A stretch of 56,809 nucleotides of DNA, taken from assembly GCA_021847245.1 (NCBI GenBank), contig JAJZUC010000009.1, forward strand, positions 1 to 56,809, in the 5' to 3' direction. Position 1 is the first letter of the stretch. Each line of letters opens with the position of its first letter. Position numbers and translations under genes: made by a program. Source of the DNA: Deltaproteobacteria bacterium (GTDB taxonomy: Bacteria > Desulfobacterota > Desulfuromonadia > Geobacterales > Geobacteraceae). Below, in pieces: positions 1 through 10,300 of this stretch. Under the pieces are notes generated by a model, which was not told where the DNA came from, did no database searches, and was given only the letters and a program-made list of their open reading frames with translations.

Positions 1-116
1 TCTCCGAGCCTGCCTTCCTGCAGGGATACCCAAATCCCATGGCGTCAGGCCACCGGGTTTTGCTGGAAACGGCAAGGCCTCCCTTTGGAAAGGAGAATTA
101 CCGTGGCCGGAAGCCA
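1..116 (+). promoter_or_regulatory. Moco/tungsten-cofactor riboswitch (MOCO RNA motif), 5' edge cut by window
   Basis: The 5' leader of the aldehyde:ferredoxin oxidoreductase gene shows hallmark segments of the MOCO RNA motif as I recall it: CTCCGAGCC at the very start, a TTGC/GCAA hairpin near 58-83, the GCAAGGCCTCCCTTT segment with its pairing AAAGGAG partner, and a GTGGCCGG segment near 111-118. GGCC at about 85-88 can pair with GGCC at about 112-115 to close the terminal helices. The aptamer ends about 20 bases before the ribosome-binding site, consistent with control of translation start or early transcription. The downstream gene needs the cofactor, which supports the call. Ligand preference (molybdenum versus tungsten form) is inferred; a few 5' bases may lie outside the window. 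Confidence 0.8.
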
Positions 117-149
117 CAACAATTCAGAAAAAGGGAAAGGAGTAACAGC

Positions 150-1886
150 ATGGACAGGATTGCGCGTATCAACATGGGTGCTGCGGGAGGCCCCACCGTC
201 ACCTTCGAGGAAGTCGGCGAGTACGCCGGCCTTGGCGGCAGAGCACTCACCTCGCTCATGATCGCCAAGGAAGTGCATCCCCTCTGCCACCCCCTCGGCA
301 ACGAAAACAAGCTGGTCATCGCCCCGGGGATGCTCTCCGGCACCACCGGCTCCATGACCGGCCGGCTCTCGGTCGGCTGCAAGAGCCCTCTGACCGGCAC
401 CATCAAGGAGTCCAACGCCGGGGGGCAGGCGGCCCAGGTGATGGCGCGGATCGGCTACGCCGCCGTTATCCTGGAAGGTAAGCCGGAGGGTGACGATCTC
501 TACAAGATCATCATCAACAAGGACGGCATCAAGATCGAGGTGGACAACAGCCTGAAGCTCATGGACAACTATCCCCTCGTCGACAAGCTCCGCCAGCAGT
601 ACGGCGACAAGGTCGCCTACATCACCATCGGCTCGGCCGGCGAGCGGCAGCTCCTGGCGGCCTCCATCGCCTGCACCGACCCGGAGCTGCGCCCCACCCG
701 CCACTGCGGACGGGGTGGCGTCGGGGCGGTCATGGGCTCCAAGCGGGTCAAGGCGATCATCCTCGACGACGCCGGAATGAAGATGCGGGCACCGAAGGAT
801 CCCGAGAAATTCCGCGACGCCAACCGCAAGTTCGTGGAAGGGCTCCGCAAGCACCCGGTCACCGGCGAGGGACTCCCCGCCTACGGCACCAACGTCCTCA
901 CCAACGTCCTCAACGAGGCCGGGGGATATCCGACCTACAACTTCAAGCAGGGGCAGTTCGCCGGCGCCGCCAAGCTCTCCGGCGAGGCCCAGGCCGAACT
1001 GGAGATCAAGCGGGGGGGGAGCGCCACCCACGGCTGCCACCGCGGTTGCGTCATCCAGTGCTCGGGGATCTACAACGACAAGGACGGCCACTACATCACC
1101 AAGCAGCCGGAGTACGAGACGGTCTGGTCCCACGGCGGCAACTGCGGCATCGACGACCTGGACACCGTGGCGCGGCTCGACTTCATGGACGACAACATCG
1201 GTCTCGACACCATCGAGATGGGAGTGACCATCGGCGTTGCCATGGACGCCGGTCTCATCCCCTTCGGCGACCGCGAAGGGGCCATCAGGCTGCTGGACGA
1301 GGTCGGCAAGGGAACCCCGCTGGGGCGCGTCCTCGGCTGCGGCGCCGAGATCACCGGCAAGGTCTTCGGCGTGGAGAAGGTGCCGGTGGTCAAGGGGCAG
1401 GCGATGCCGGCCTACGACCCGCGCCCGATCCAGGGGATCGGCGTCACCTACGCCACCACCACCCAGGGGGCCGACCACACCGCCGGCTACGCCATCGCCA
1501 CCAACATCCTCAAGGTGGGGGGCGACGTGGACCCGCTCAAGACCGAGGGGCAGGTGGAGCTGTCGCGCAACCTGCAGATCGCCACGGCGGCCATCGACTC
1601 CACCGGCATGTGCCTCTTCATCGCCTTCGCCATCATGGACCAGCCGGAGACCTTCCAGGCGCTTCTCGACATGCTCGGCGCCTTCTACGGCATCACCATG
1701 ACCGGCGACGACGTGGTGGCGCTGGGCAAGAAGGTCCTCTCCGCCGAGCGCGACTTCAACACCCGGGCCGGCTTCACCAAGGCCCACGACCGGCTGCCGC
1801 GCTTCTTCTACACCGAGCCGATCGCGCCCCACAACCAGGTGTTTTCGGTGCCGGATGAAGAGATGGATCAACTTTTTAATTGGTAA
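150..1886 (+). CDS. aor: Aldehyde:ferredoxin oxidoreductase family protein (tungsten-type)
   Basis: Oxidises aldehydes to carboxylic acids with ferredoxin as electron acceptor, using a bis-pterin tungsten (or molybdenum) cofactor and one 4Fe-4S cluster; cytoplasmic. The 578-residue protein begins MDRIARINMG and has the usual family length. Cluster ligands are visible as Cys296, Cys300 and Cys304 (GCHRGCVIQC) plus a distal Cys488 in DSTGMC. The first pair is spaced C-x3-C rather than the C-x2-C of the classic archaeal enzyme, so substrate subclass is uncertain. The start at 150 is chosen because GGAAAGGAG lies 7-15 bases upstream and the riboswitch occupies the preceding sequence; a longer reading frame from 39 would run through the aptamer. 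An intrinsic terminator follows at once. Confidence 0.93.
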   Translation: MDRIARINMGAAGGPTVTFEEVGEYAGLGGRALTSLMIAKEVHPLCHPLGNENKLVIAPGMLSGTTGSMTGRLSVGCKSPLTGTIKESNAGGQAAQVMARIGYAAVILEGKPEGDDLYKIIINKDGIKIEVDNSLKLMDNYPLVDKLRQQYGDKVAYITIGSAGERQLLAASIACTDPELRPTRHCGRGGVGAVMGSKRVKAIILDDAGMKMRAPKDPEKFRDANRKFVEGLRKHPVTGEGLPAYGTNVLTNVLNEAGGYPTYNFKQGQFAGAAKLSGEAQAELEIKRGGSATHGCHRGCVIQCSGIYNDKDGHYITKQPEYETVWSHGGNCGIDDLDTVARLDFMDDNIGLDTIEMGVTIGVAMDAGLIPFGDREGAIRLLDEVGKGTPLGRVLGCGAEITGKVFGVEKVPVVKGQAMPAYDPRPIQGIGVTYATTTQGADHTAGYAIATNILKVGGDVDPLKTEGQVELSRNLQIATAAIDSTGMCLFIAFAIMDQPETFQALLDMLGAFYGITMTGDDVVALGKKVLSAERDFNTRAGFTKAHDRLPRFFYTEPIAPHNQVFSVPDEEMDQLFNW

Positions 1887-1895
1887 CAGAATGTT

Positions 1896-1922
1896 GGGCG
1901 GGGCATTCTGCCCCGCCCTTTT
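1896..1922 (+). terminator. Intrinsic terminator inside the AOR operon
   Basis: A perfect 9-bp stem, GGGCGGGGC (1896-1904) with GCCCCGCCC (1910-1918), closes a 5-base loop and is followed by TTTT. It lies 10 bases after the AOR stop codon and before four further same-strand genes, so it probably gives a short abundant AOR transcript and a rarer read-through transcript. Confidence 0.85.
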
Positions 1923-1946
1923 CAACACGGTCGGAGGGGGTGGCGC

Positions 1947-2165
1947 ATGCTGCTGGAGCAACTGGTGGAGAAGGCCTCGCAACCCCGGGAGTTCGACTGG
2001 GACGCTTATTACCGCTGGTTCTACAGCCGGCTTGCCGGGCGGGAGGTGACGGGGTTCGGCTTCTGGCAGTGCAGGAAATGCCTCACGGTCAATGCCGTCT
2101 ACCTTCCGGCGCGCTACGGCAAGTGCCGCGGCTGCAACCTGATCCACCTCCCCCACGACCAGTGA
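1947..2165 (+). CDS. Small zinc-ribbon-like protein of the AOR operon
   Basis: A 72-residue protein whose C-terminal half holds two Cys pairs, CRKC near residues 42-45 and CRGC near 59-62, the layout of a small zinc ribbon. The N-terminal half is rich in aromatic residues (FDWDAYYRWFYS). GGAGGGGG stands 6-13 bases before the ATG. It lies just after the AOR terminator and 11 bases before the next gene, so it belongs with the downstream accessory genes. Function is unknown. A role in AOR maturation or electron transfer is inference from position only; metal binding is inferred from the Cys pattern. Confidence 0.7.
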   Translation: MLLEQLVEKASQPREFDWDAYYRWFYSRLAGREVTGFGFWQCRKCLTVNAVYLPARYGKCRGCNLIHLPHDQ

Positions 2166-2176
2166 CGGAGGAAGGG

Positions 2177-2785
2177 ATGAACGCCACGCGGCAGACCCGC
2201 CTCACCCTGACGCTTCCCTCCTCGCTGATCGGCGACTTCTTCCCGATCCTGCAGCAGGGCTTTTTCGTCCCGGCCCACGTGGGGGGCACGCTCCAGCACC
2301 TTCTCTGCCACCAGTGGGACATCTCTCCCGACTACGTCGCCACGAGAATCACCACCATCTTCCTGAATGCAAAGGCCACCGACAACGTGGAGACGGCGCT
2401 GGTGAGGGACAGGGCGACCATCGCCCTCTCGGGGGCCATGCCGGGGCTGGTCGGCGCCACCATGCGCCGCGGCGGGCATCTGGCAGCCATGCGCGGCGCC
2501 ATGACCCATCACGAGACCCCGGCCGACGCTGTCGACCGGCTCGGGACGGTGCGGGTGAAGCTCTTCAACATCCTTCTCCCCGAGCTGGGACCCGCCTTCC
2601 TCGCACGGGGGATCCTGGTGAGCTGCGACGAGCTGGCCTCTTTTTTCCGGGAGCGGGATGAGACGTTCTGGAAGTGGTGCGACAGCGCCATCCTCGACAA
2701 CACCCCGGTGAGTGCGGGGCGCCTCCGGGCGGCAGAGCCGTTCTGCCCGGGGGGGACCGTGCGCCTCACCGTCAACTTCAGGTGA
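2177..2785 (+). CDS. Conserved hypothetical protein in AOR operon
   Basis: A 202-residue protein I do not recognise. It starts at an ATG preceded by GGAGGAAGG. There is no signal peptide, clear membrane span or metal-binding motif. Residues about 50-110 (KATDNVETALVRDRATIALS, then a G/M/A-rich stretch with GLVGATMRRGG) suggest a mixed alpha/beta soluble domain. It ends 4 bases before the MoaD-like gene, so it is probably translated from the same message. Its place between AOR and the sulfur-carrier genes suggests a part in AOR cofactor insertion or assembly, but nothing in the sequence proves this. Confidence 0.75.
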   Translation: MNATRQTRLTLTLPSSLIGDFFPILQQGFFVPAHVGGTLQHLLCHQWDISPDYVATRITTIFLNAKATDNVETALVRDRATIALSGAMPGLVGATMRRGGHLAAMRGAMTHHETPADAVDRLGTVRVKLFNILLPELGPAFLARGILVSCDELASFFRERDETFWKWCDSAILDNTPVSAGRLRAAEPFCPGGTVRLTVNFR

Positions 2786-2789
2786 CATC

Positions 2790-3014
2790 ATGAACATAAC
2801 CGTCAAACTGTTCGCAACGTTTCGCGCCGGCCGCTTCGACATCGAGTCCCGCACCTACGCCGAGGGAACCACGGTGGGGGATGTGGTGAGGGAGCTGAAT
2901 CTCTCCGAAAAGGAATTGGGGATCATGCTGGTGAACAGCCGCCACGTGAAGCTCGATCACCGGCTGGAAGAGGGCGACACCCTCTCCCTCTTTCCCCTTC
3001 TCGGAGGAGGCTAG
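2790..3014 (+). CDS. MoaD/ThiS-family sulfur carrier protein
   Basis: A 74-residue ubiquitin-fold protein (MNITVKLFAT...) ending in the diagnostic FPLLGGG. The terminal Gly-Gly is adenylylated and then thiocarboxylated by an E1-like enzyme and donates sulfur, in MoaD to the dithiolene of molybdopterin. The MoeB/ThiF-type gene begins one base after its stop, a classic substrate-enzyme pairing. Because the pair sits in an AOR operon rather than with moaA/moaE, it is probably a dedicated carrier for the AOR pterin cofactor; this is inference. General pathway MoaD or a thiamine carrier are alternatives. Confidence 0.88.
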   Translation: MNITVKLFATFRAGRFDIESRTYAEGTTVGDVVRELNLSEKELGIMLVNSRHVKLDHRLEEGDTLSLFPLLGGG

Positions 3015-3015
3015 G

Positions 3016-3834
3016 ATGCCGTTATTCGTGGACTTCGTCCAGGAACACGCCGAGGCGGATCTGGTGCCGTGGGAATGCCAGGTGGAGGCGGCCCGGCGCT
3101 ACGGGCTCACCATTGCCGAGACCGAAGAGGCGATACTGCGGCTGGATCTGCTGCCGGCCCGCTACCAGCGAAACCGCGCCATGCTCACCACGGCCCAGCA
3201 GCTTCGCCTTTTCCGGAGCCGGGTCGCCGTCGTCGGGTGCGGTGGGCTGGGGGGGTACGTCATCGAGGAGCTGGCGCGGCTGGGGGTCGGCACCATCGTC
3301 GCCATCGATCCGGACATCTTCGTGGAGCACAACCTGAACCGCCAGCTCTACTCGTCGCCGCGCCTCCTCGGCGCGTCGAAGGTGGCAGCGGCGGCGGCGC
3401 GGGTCGAGGAGATCAATCCCGCCGTCACCCTGATCCCGCGCCAGGAGATGCTCACAACCGCCACCGGACGGGAGCTCCTCCACGGCTCCCAGGTGGCGGT
3501 GGACGCCCTCGACTCCATCGCCGCGCGCCTGGAGCTGGCGGAGGTCTGCGACGCCATGGGACTGCCCCTCGTGCACGGGGCCATCGGGGGGTGGTACGGC
3601 CAGGTATTCACCCAGCTCCCCGGCCAGAAGACCCTGCAGAGGCTCTATGCCGACCTCCGGGACGGACGGGGGGTCGAGAAGCAGCTCGGCAACCCGTCGT
3701 TCACCCCCGCCGTGGTGGCGAGCCTGGAGGTGGCCGAAGTCTGCAAGGTGCTCCTTGCCCTCGGAACGCGGCTCAGCAGCCGCAAACTCACCATCAATCT
3801 CCTCGACATGGAAACCGAAGAAATAGCCCTCTGA
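3016..3834 (+). CDS. HesA/MoeB/ThiF-family E1-like adenylyltransferase
   Basis: Activates the C-terminal glycine of the neighbouring MoaD-like carrier with ATP. The 272-residue protein has an N-terminal helical extension of about 60 residues, then the nucleotide-binding VVGCGGLGG (from about residue 71), an acidic strand end (AIDPDIF) and the NLNRQL arginine-finger segment typical of the E1-like fold. The family's usual pair of zinc-binding CxxC motifs is absent: only four scattered Cys are present, so it resembles the zinc-less ThiF/HesA subgroup. It is the last gene of the AOR operon and runs convergently into the sensor kinase gene. Confidence 0.87.
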   Translation: MPLFVDFVQEHAEADLVPWECQVEAARRYGLTIAETEEAILRLDLLPARYQRNRAMLTTAQQLRLFRSRVAVVGCGGLGGYVIEELARLGVGTIVAIDPDIFVEHNLNRQLYSSPRLLGASKVAAAAARVEEINPAVTLIPRQEMLTTATGRELLHGSQVAVDALDSIAARLELAEVCDAMGLPLVHGAIGGWYGQVFTQLPGQKTLQRLYADLRDGRGVEKQLGNPSFTPAVVASLEVAEVCKVLLALGTRLSSRKLTINLLDMETEEIAL

Positions 3835-3858
3835 AGCGGTAACTTGCCGTCGGGGGTG

Positions 3859-6800
3859 CTACAACCATGCCTCCGCCAGCGTCTGGCGGACTCTCTCGAT
3901 GAACTGCTCACAGGTGAAGGGCTTCTGGAGGAAATTCACCCCCTCCTCCAGAGTGCCGCTGTGGACATTCACATCGCTGGTATAGCCCGAGATGAAGAGC
4001 ACCGGGAGACGGGGCTTCATTTCCAGCAGCCGCTCGTAGAGCTCCTGGCCGTTCGTCCCCGGCATCACGACATCGGTGACCAGCAGATCGATGGTATCGG
4101 GATGGACCTGCGCCATCTCATAAGCCTCAGCCGGAGTCTCGGCCGCCAGGACCCCGTAACCCGACGTTTCCAGCAATTCAACCACCAGATCACGCACCAT
4201 TTTGTTGTCCTCGACGACGAGAACCATGCCGCGGCTGCCCGTCTGCTCCGTCTGGAGATCGCGGTGGGGCGGCTCCGGGCCGGGCGACGGTATCGGGTTG
4301 GCCTTTGCCGGCAGGTAGATCGTAAAGGTTGTCCCCCTTCCGACATGGCTGTCGACGGCGATATACCCCTCGTGCTGCTTGACCACGCCATAGACCGTCG
4401 CCAGTCCCAGGCCGGTTCCGCGACCGACCTGCTTGGTGGTGAAAAACGGCTCGAAGATGTGCGACAGGGTCTCGTCATCCATGCCGCAGCCGTTGTCGGC
4501 AAAGGCCAACAGGACATGGGGCCCCGATCTCATGCCGGGATGCCGGCGGGCATATTCGTCATCCAGGAGCACGTGGCCGGTTTCGATGGAAATGCTGCCG
4601 TTCCCCTCTATGGCATCCTGGGCGTTGACGGCCAGGTTGAGGAGGATCTGCTCGATCTGCCCCCGGTCTGCCAGGATGGCGGCACCTCCCGGCGCCAGGC
4701 CCATCCGGATCTCGATATTCTCCCGGATCGTGCGCCGCAGGATCTCGTGGAAAGAGTGAATAACCTCGTTCAGATCCAGCGGCTGGGTGTTCAGCATCTG
4801 CCGACGGCCGAAGGAGAGGAGTTTCTGGGTGAGGTCCTTGGCCTTGTGAGCGGCCCTCAGGATGCTTTCCGCCATCCTGCGCTGGGGGGCGTCGTGCGGA
4901 AGGTCCCGGCAGATCAGATCCGCAAAGGCGAGGATCGGGGTGAGCAGGTTGTTGAAGTCGTGGGCTATCCCCCCCGCCATCTGGCCGATGGCCTCGATCC
5001 TCTGCATATGGCGGAGCTGGTCTTCCAGGTGCCGACGCCGCTGCTCCCCGCGCACCCGCCCGATGGCGATGCTCGCCAGATGGGCCGCCGACTCCAGCAA
5101 GCCGATCTCTTCTTCGTCCGGTGACCGCGGCACACGATAGTAGATGGCAAAGGTACCCAGAAGCTCGTCATCGGCAGAAAGGATCGGCTGGGACCAGCAC
5201 GCCCGCAGCCCCGCCTCCAGGGCGGGTTTGAACCCTTTCCAGAACGGATGGCCTAGGATGTCTTCGATGATCACCCGCTGCCGCCGGTGAGCCGCCGTAC
5301 CGCACGAGCCCATCCCCTCGGCGATGCGCAGCCCGTCCACGGCCCGATTGTAGGCGTCCGGCAGACTGGGCGCGGCCCCGTGACGGAGGCGGCTTCCGGA
5401 TTCGTCGGCGAGCAGCACGGAACAGAGGGCCTCGGGCCTCTGCTGCTCGACGAAGGTGACGATGTGGGCGAGGACGTCCTCCAGGTCGCCACCCGTCGCC
5501 ATCTCCTCCAGGATCGACAAACGGGTCCGCTCGCGCAGCTCGCTCCGTTTCCGCTCGCTGACGTCCCGGGCGATGCTGAGAATGAACGGTATCCCGTCGT
5601 TCTCCATGGTGCGGGCATGGACCTCCACCGGGATCACGCGCCCGTTCCTGGCCAGGAACAAGGTCTCGAAGGTCGCTTCGCCCTGCTCCCGGATCCGCTC
5701 GATGTTGCTGCCTGTCCGGGCCGCGGATTCCGGGGGCTTGATGCCGTTGAGCCGCTTGCCCGACAGCTCATCCGGACCGTAGCCGGTCATCCGGCAGAGG
5801 GCCCGGTTGAAATGGATCAGGTTCCCTTCAAAATCGACCTGCAGGATGGCATCGTTGGCCGCGTCGATCTGGGCCGCTTTGATCCGTAACAGCTCCTGTT
5901 GCTCGCGCAGGCCGGCCTGCGCGCTTTCCAGCCTGTCCAGATGACGGAACATGAGCCGCGACAACAGGATGATGACCAGGCAGAGCCCGAGCGTTACGGC
6001 GCCATGGAGGGTCGCCTTCCGGGTCCACGGCTTGAGGATGTCGTCGCGGTGCAGCGAAACCACCGCCACTACCGGAAAACGGGAGAGACGTTTGTAGGAA
6101 ACGATCAGGGGGGCATGATCCAGCAGATCGTTATCGGTGTGATAGGTACCGGAGGACGAAGCGGGCAACCACTTCCGGAACAGCTGCGAGTTGCGCAAAT
6201 CGGCCTGATACGCGCCCCGGACATAGGGCTCGTAGACCAGGGGGGCGCCGTCGGTGCGGACCAGGATGACCCTCCCCCGGGGGCCGAGGCTGGAGGCGCT
6301 GAAAAACCTCTTGAAATACTCGACTTCGAAGGCAACGACCATCAGCCCGCCGAATTCGGCATGCGGCCCGTTGAGCGGCCGGATCAGATTGAAGCGCCAG
6401 CGATTGACCAGGCGGCTCCTGACCGGTCTGCTTATGTAGAGATCCGCGCCCGGGGTGGACAGGTAATGACGGAAATAATCACGGTCGGCTACGTTGATTT
6501 TCCTGGGGGGAAATTCGAGGGAATTGATGAACATGTCCCCGTCCCTGCCGGCCATGAACAGGTCCCCTACCTGGGGTGAATCTCCTCCCTGCACCCGCAG
6601 GAGGTCGAACAGCTCCCGTTTGCTGAACCGCTCGATCCCGCCCCGCATCCTGACCCGCTGGATCACGTCCTTGACGATCCGGTCGGATTCGGCAAAGGCA
6701 CTCTCGGTGTGCTCGCTGAGCGCCTGCGCGTATCCCGTGGTCTGTCTTTCGGCGGCGGCGATGAGGTTCCGATATTCGGTGGCGAGGCTCCAGACCGTAA

Positions 6801-6879
6801 CGGCGATGACGGCTGCCAGCAGGAAGGCAACAAATATCCGGATTCTGCGCTTGAAATCTGCAACGGCAAGTTCAGGCAC
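3859..6879 (-). CDS. Membrane-bound hybrid sensor histidine kinase (Cache-PAS-GAF-HisKA-HATPase-REC)
   Basis: A 1006-residue signal-transduction kinase. Order: transmembrane helix 1 (about 14-32), periplasmic double-Cache-like sensor (about 40-290), transmembrane helix 2 (about 291-311), PAS (about 330-445), GAF (about 460-610), HisKA with phospho-acceptor His640 in GGIAHDFNN, HATPase with N-box [15 protein letters not shown] and GTGLGLA, then a receiver domain with acceptor Asp936 (LVTDVVMP) and conserved Lys in FLQKPF. The GTG start at 6879 has only a weak ribosome-binding site. No separate response regulator is adjacent, so output partners lie elsewhere. The likely ligand is a small periplasmic molecule such as a carboxylate or amino acid, from the Cache fold alone. 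Confidence 0.9.
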   Translation of the reverse strand: MPELAVADFKRRIRIFVAFLLAAVIAVTVWSLATEYRNLIAAAERQTTGYAQALSEHTESAFAESDRIVKDVIQRVRMRGGIERFSKRELFDLLRVQGGDSPQVGDLFMAGRDGDMFINSLEFPPRKINVADRDYFRHYLSTPGADLYISRPVRSRLVNRWRFNLIRPLNGPHAEFGGLMVVAFEVEYFKRFFSASSLGPRGRVILVRTDGAPLVYEPYVRGAYQADLRNSQLFRKWLPASSSGTYHTDNDLLDHAPLIVSYKRLSRFPVVAVVSLHRDDILKPWTRKATLHGAVTLGLCLVIILLSRLMFRHLDRLESAQAGLREQQELLRIKAAQIDAANDAILQVDFEGNLIHFNRALCRMTGYGPDELSGKRLNGIKPPESAARTGSNIERIREQGEATFETLFLARNGRVIPVEVHARTMENDGIPFILSIARDVSERKRSELRERTRLSILEEMATGGDLEDVLAHIVTFVEQQRPEALCSVLLADESGSRLRHGAAPSLPDAYNRAVDGLRIAEGMGSCGTAAHRRQRVIIEDILGHPFWKGFKPALEAGLRACWSQPILSADDELLGTFAIYYRVPRSPDEEEIGLLESAAHLASIAIGRVRGEQRRRHLEDQLRHMQRIEAIGQMAGGIAHDFNNLLTPILAFADLICRDLPHDAPQRRMAESILRAAHKAKDLTQKLLSFGRRQMLNTQPLDLNEVIHSFHEILRRTIRENIEIRMGLAPGGAAILADRGQIEQILLNLAVNAQDAIEGNGSISIETGHVLLDDEYARRHPGMRSGPHVLLAFADNGCGMDDETLSHIFEPFFTTKQVGRGTGLGLATVYGVVKQHEGYIAVDSHVGRGTTFTIYLPAKANPIPSPGPEPPHRDLQTEQTGSRGMVLVVEDNKMVRDLVVELLETSGYGVLAAETPAEAYEMAQVHPDTIDLLVTDVVMPGTNGQELYERLLEMKPRLPVLFISGYTSDVNVHSGTLEEGVNFLQKPFTCEQFIERVRQTLAEAWL

Positions 6880-7046
6880 TAAGGGGGGCTCTCCCGGCGA
6901 CTTTCATTAGAGATGGAATGATGCCATATATTGGCACGAATTGGTAGCAATTACACGAGGAGTTTTGTTGACTTATCGGCACACGATGCAGATTCTTCAG
7001 CCGGCAAAACGCCGCTACCTGGAACCACCTTCTCCCGCCGGCAAGG

Positions 7047-7325
7047 TCATCTTTTCCGCCGCCACGACCCATCCTCCACCCTGGCCGAGGCGATCAGCAG
7101 GTCCCTGTTTTCCCGAAGCGCGACCCCGACCAACTCCACGAGCACCGGGTCGTCGAACTGCTCCCACCAGGGGGTGTTGATGAGGTCCCGGGCCTCCTTT
7201 TCCGCAAAGCGCCAGGACGGCGGGGTCTCCACCGCCGGGCGCCGGTAGTCGGGACCGACCATGCAGCCGCCGAGGATGAGGCACAGAAGCATAATTGCGA
7301 TGAATCCTTTCACCTCACACCTCAC
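7047..7325 (-). pseudogene. 5' remnant of outer-membrane efflux lipoprotein (OprM/NodT type)
   Basis: The frame overlaps the RND permease stop codon by 4 bases, exactly where the outer-membrane channel gene of such operons belongs. It encodes a lipoprotein signal with lipobox LGGC, then the family-typical MVGPDYRRP and a PWWEQFDDPVL segment, and follows the family to about LLIASARVE. It then breaks into unrelated residues and stops after 92 codons, whereas intact proteins are about 460-480 residues. I see no trace of the missing barrel or periplasmic helices in the 167 bases before the kinase gene, so a large 3' deletion is the simplest explanation. The true start could be GTG at 7325 or 7313. 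Confidence 0.82.
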
Positions 7326-10300
7326 TCCTCACCCTTTGCCTGTTTCTTCCCCTTGCCGATCCGCTCGATCACGTAATACAGCATCGGGATCAGGAAGATG
7401 GCGATCCCGGTCGCCGCGAGCATGCCGCCGATGACGCCGGTTCCCATCACCTGCCGGGCGATGGAGCCGGCGCCGCTGGCGATGGCAAGCGGGAGGCAGC
7501 CGAGGATGAAGGCGAAGGAGGTCATCAGGATCGGGCGCAGTCGCAGTCGCGCGCCGGCAAGGGCCGCCTCCTGCAGCCCCCTCCCCCTTTCGTGCTCGTC
7601 CTTGGCGAATTCGACGATGAGAATGGCGTTCTTCGCCGCGAGACCGATCAGGACGATGAGGCCGATCTGGGCGTAGATGTTGAACGGCATCCCGCGCAGG
7701 AGCAGCATCGCGAACGCGCCGCAGACGGCGATGGGGGTGCTGAGCAGGACGCTGAACGGCAGGGACCAGCTCTCGTAGAGCGCGGCGAGGATCAGGAAGA
7801 CGAACAGCAGCGAGAGCGCGAAGATGGCGGCGGGTGGGACCCCCTGCTGCGCCTTCTGTTCCTGGAACGACATGCCGAGGTAATCGAACCCCATGTCGGT
7901 CGGCATGGTCTCGTGAAAGACCTCCTCCAGCGCCCGCATCGCCTGGGCCGAGCTGTAGCCGGGGGCGGCCGTGGCGTTGATCTGGGCCGAGCGGAAGAGG
8001 TTGTAGCGCATGGTGAACTCGGGGCCGCTGCGCCGTTCCACCCGCGTCACCGCCGCCAGCGGCACGGGATCGCCGTGTGCGTTGCGGACGTAGAACTGCC
8101 CCAGCTGCCGCACGTCGGTGCGGAAGTCCCCCTCGGCCTCCACGTAAACCTGCCACTGCCTGCCGAAGCGGTTGAAATAGTTGACGAACTGCCCCCCCAT
8201 GAACGCCTGGAGCGTCCCATACACCTGCCCCAGGTCCACCCCTTCGCTCAGGACCTTGTCGCGGTCCACATCGACGAAATACTGGGGGACGCCGGGGAGC
8301 AGCGTCGTCGTCACCCGCGCCAGCTCCGGGCGCCTGCGGGCGGCGGCGATGAACCGGTCGGTGTTCTCCGCCAGGTAAGCGACATCCTTGCCGGCCCGGT
8401 CCTCCAGGATGAAGGTCACCCCCCCCGCGGTGCCGACCCCCTGGATGGCGGGAGGGGAAAAGGCGAAGGCGTTACCCTCGGGGAGCCGCCCGAGCTCGCG
8501 GTTGAGCCGCGCGATGATCCCGGCGGCGTTCTCCCCCGGGCGCTGGCGCTCGTCCCAATCCTTGAGCCTGATGAAGAAGAAGCCGCTGTAGGTGTTGCGG
8601 ACGTAGCTCAGGAGGTTGAAGCCGACGACCGTGGTGCAGTACTCCACCCCCGGGGTCGCCATGATGAGCCGCTCCGCCCGGCGGCAGGCCTCCGAGGTCC
8701 GCTGCAGGGAGGCGGCGTTGGGGAGCTGGATGACGGCGTAGACGTACCCCTGGTCCTCCTCGGGGAGGAAGCCGCCGGGGATCCGCTTCCCCAGAAGGAT
8801 GATCCCGGCGCCCGCCACCGCGAGAATGATGATGCCGATTGCCGCCTTGCGGATGACGGCGCGCGAGATCTCGACGTAAGTATCGGCCCCTTGCCTGAAG
8901 AGGCGGTTGAAGCTGCGGTAAAACCACCCGAGCGGGCCGCGCGTCTCCTTTTTCGGCCGCAGGAGAATCGCACAGAGGGCCGGGGAGAGGGTCAGGGCGT
9001 TGAAGGCGGAGAGAAGGACCGAGATGGCGATGGTGACGGCGAACTGGGTGTAGAGCCGGCCGGTGATCCCGGGGATGAAGACGGTCGGGAGAAAGACGGA
9101 GGCGAGGACCAGGGCGATGGCCACCACCGGACCGGCGACCTCGCTCATCGCCTGGAGCGACGCCTCCCGCGGCGCCAGCCCCTCCTCGATGTGGCGCTCC
9201 ACCGCCTCCACCACCACGATGGCGTCGTCCACCACCAGACCGATGGCCACGACCATCCCCATCAGGGCGATGGGGTTGATGGAAAAGCCGAGCAGGGGGA
9301 AGAAGGCGAAGGTGCCGATCAGCGACACCGGCACGGCAACGATCGGGATCAGGGTCGCCCGCCACCCCTGGAGGAAGACGAAGACCACGATGATCACCAG
9401 GATTACCGCGATGACCAGGGTGATGGCGATCTCGTGGAGCCCGGCGGTGACCGACCTGGTGGTGTCGAGGGCGATCCCGTAGTCGAGATCGGCCGGGAAT
9501 GCCCCCTTGAGGGTGGCCATCACCTTCCTGGCCCCTTCCACCGCCTCCAGGGCGTTGGTCCCCGGGAGCTGGTAGAGGGCCAGGATCCCCGACGGCCTGC
9601 CGTTGAAACGCCCCTGGATGTTGTAGTCCTGGGACCCCAGCTCCAGGCGCGCCACGTCCTTCAGGCGGACCAGGGAACCGTCCGGGTTGGCGCGCAGGAC
9701 GATCTGGCCGAACTCCCCGGTCGTGACGAGCCGCCCCTGGGCGCGGATCGCATAGGTGAACTCCTGGCCGGGGGGACTCGGCTCACCCCCCACCTGGCCG
9801 GCGGGGTTCACGGTGTTCTGTTTCTGCAACGCGTCGACGATCTCGGGAATGGTGATGTTGAGCTTGGCCAGCATGTCCGGCCGCACCCAGCAGCGCATGG
9901 CGTACTGCCCCGCGCCGAAGACCGCCACGCTGGCGACCCCCCTCACCCGGGTCAACTGGTCGACGATGTTGATGTAGGCGTAGTTGGCGAGGAAGGTGGC
10001 GTCGTAGGTCCCCTTCGGCGAGTAGAGGGCGATGATCGCGAGGGGGGCGGAGAGGGCCTTCTGGACCGTCACGCCGTAGTTGCGCACGTCGAGGGGGAGC
10101 TGCCTCTCGGCCTGGGACTCCCGCAGCTGGGCGAGGACCTGGTCGGTGTTCGGGTCGGTCTTCACGTCGAAGTTCACCGTCATCCGCATCAGGCCGTTGT
10201 TCGGATTGAGGGAGAACATGTAGTTCATGTTGTCCACGCCGCTCATCTGCTGCTCCAGCGGCGTGGCGACCGCCTGTTCGATCGCCAGCGCGTCGGCCCC

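Noticed and set aside
39-149. A longer N-terminus for AOR starting at 39
   Set aside because: It would translate the riboswitch; the ribosome-binding site and family N-terminus support 150.
45-2156. A 703-codon minus-strand frame
   Set aside because: It is the mirror of the AOR gene and the riboswitch, rich in Val/Gly/Asp shadow residues.
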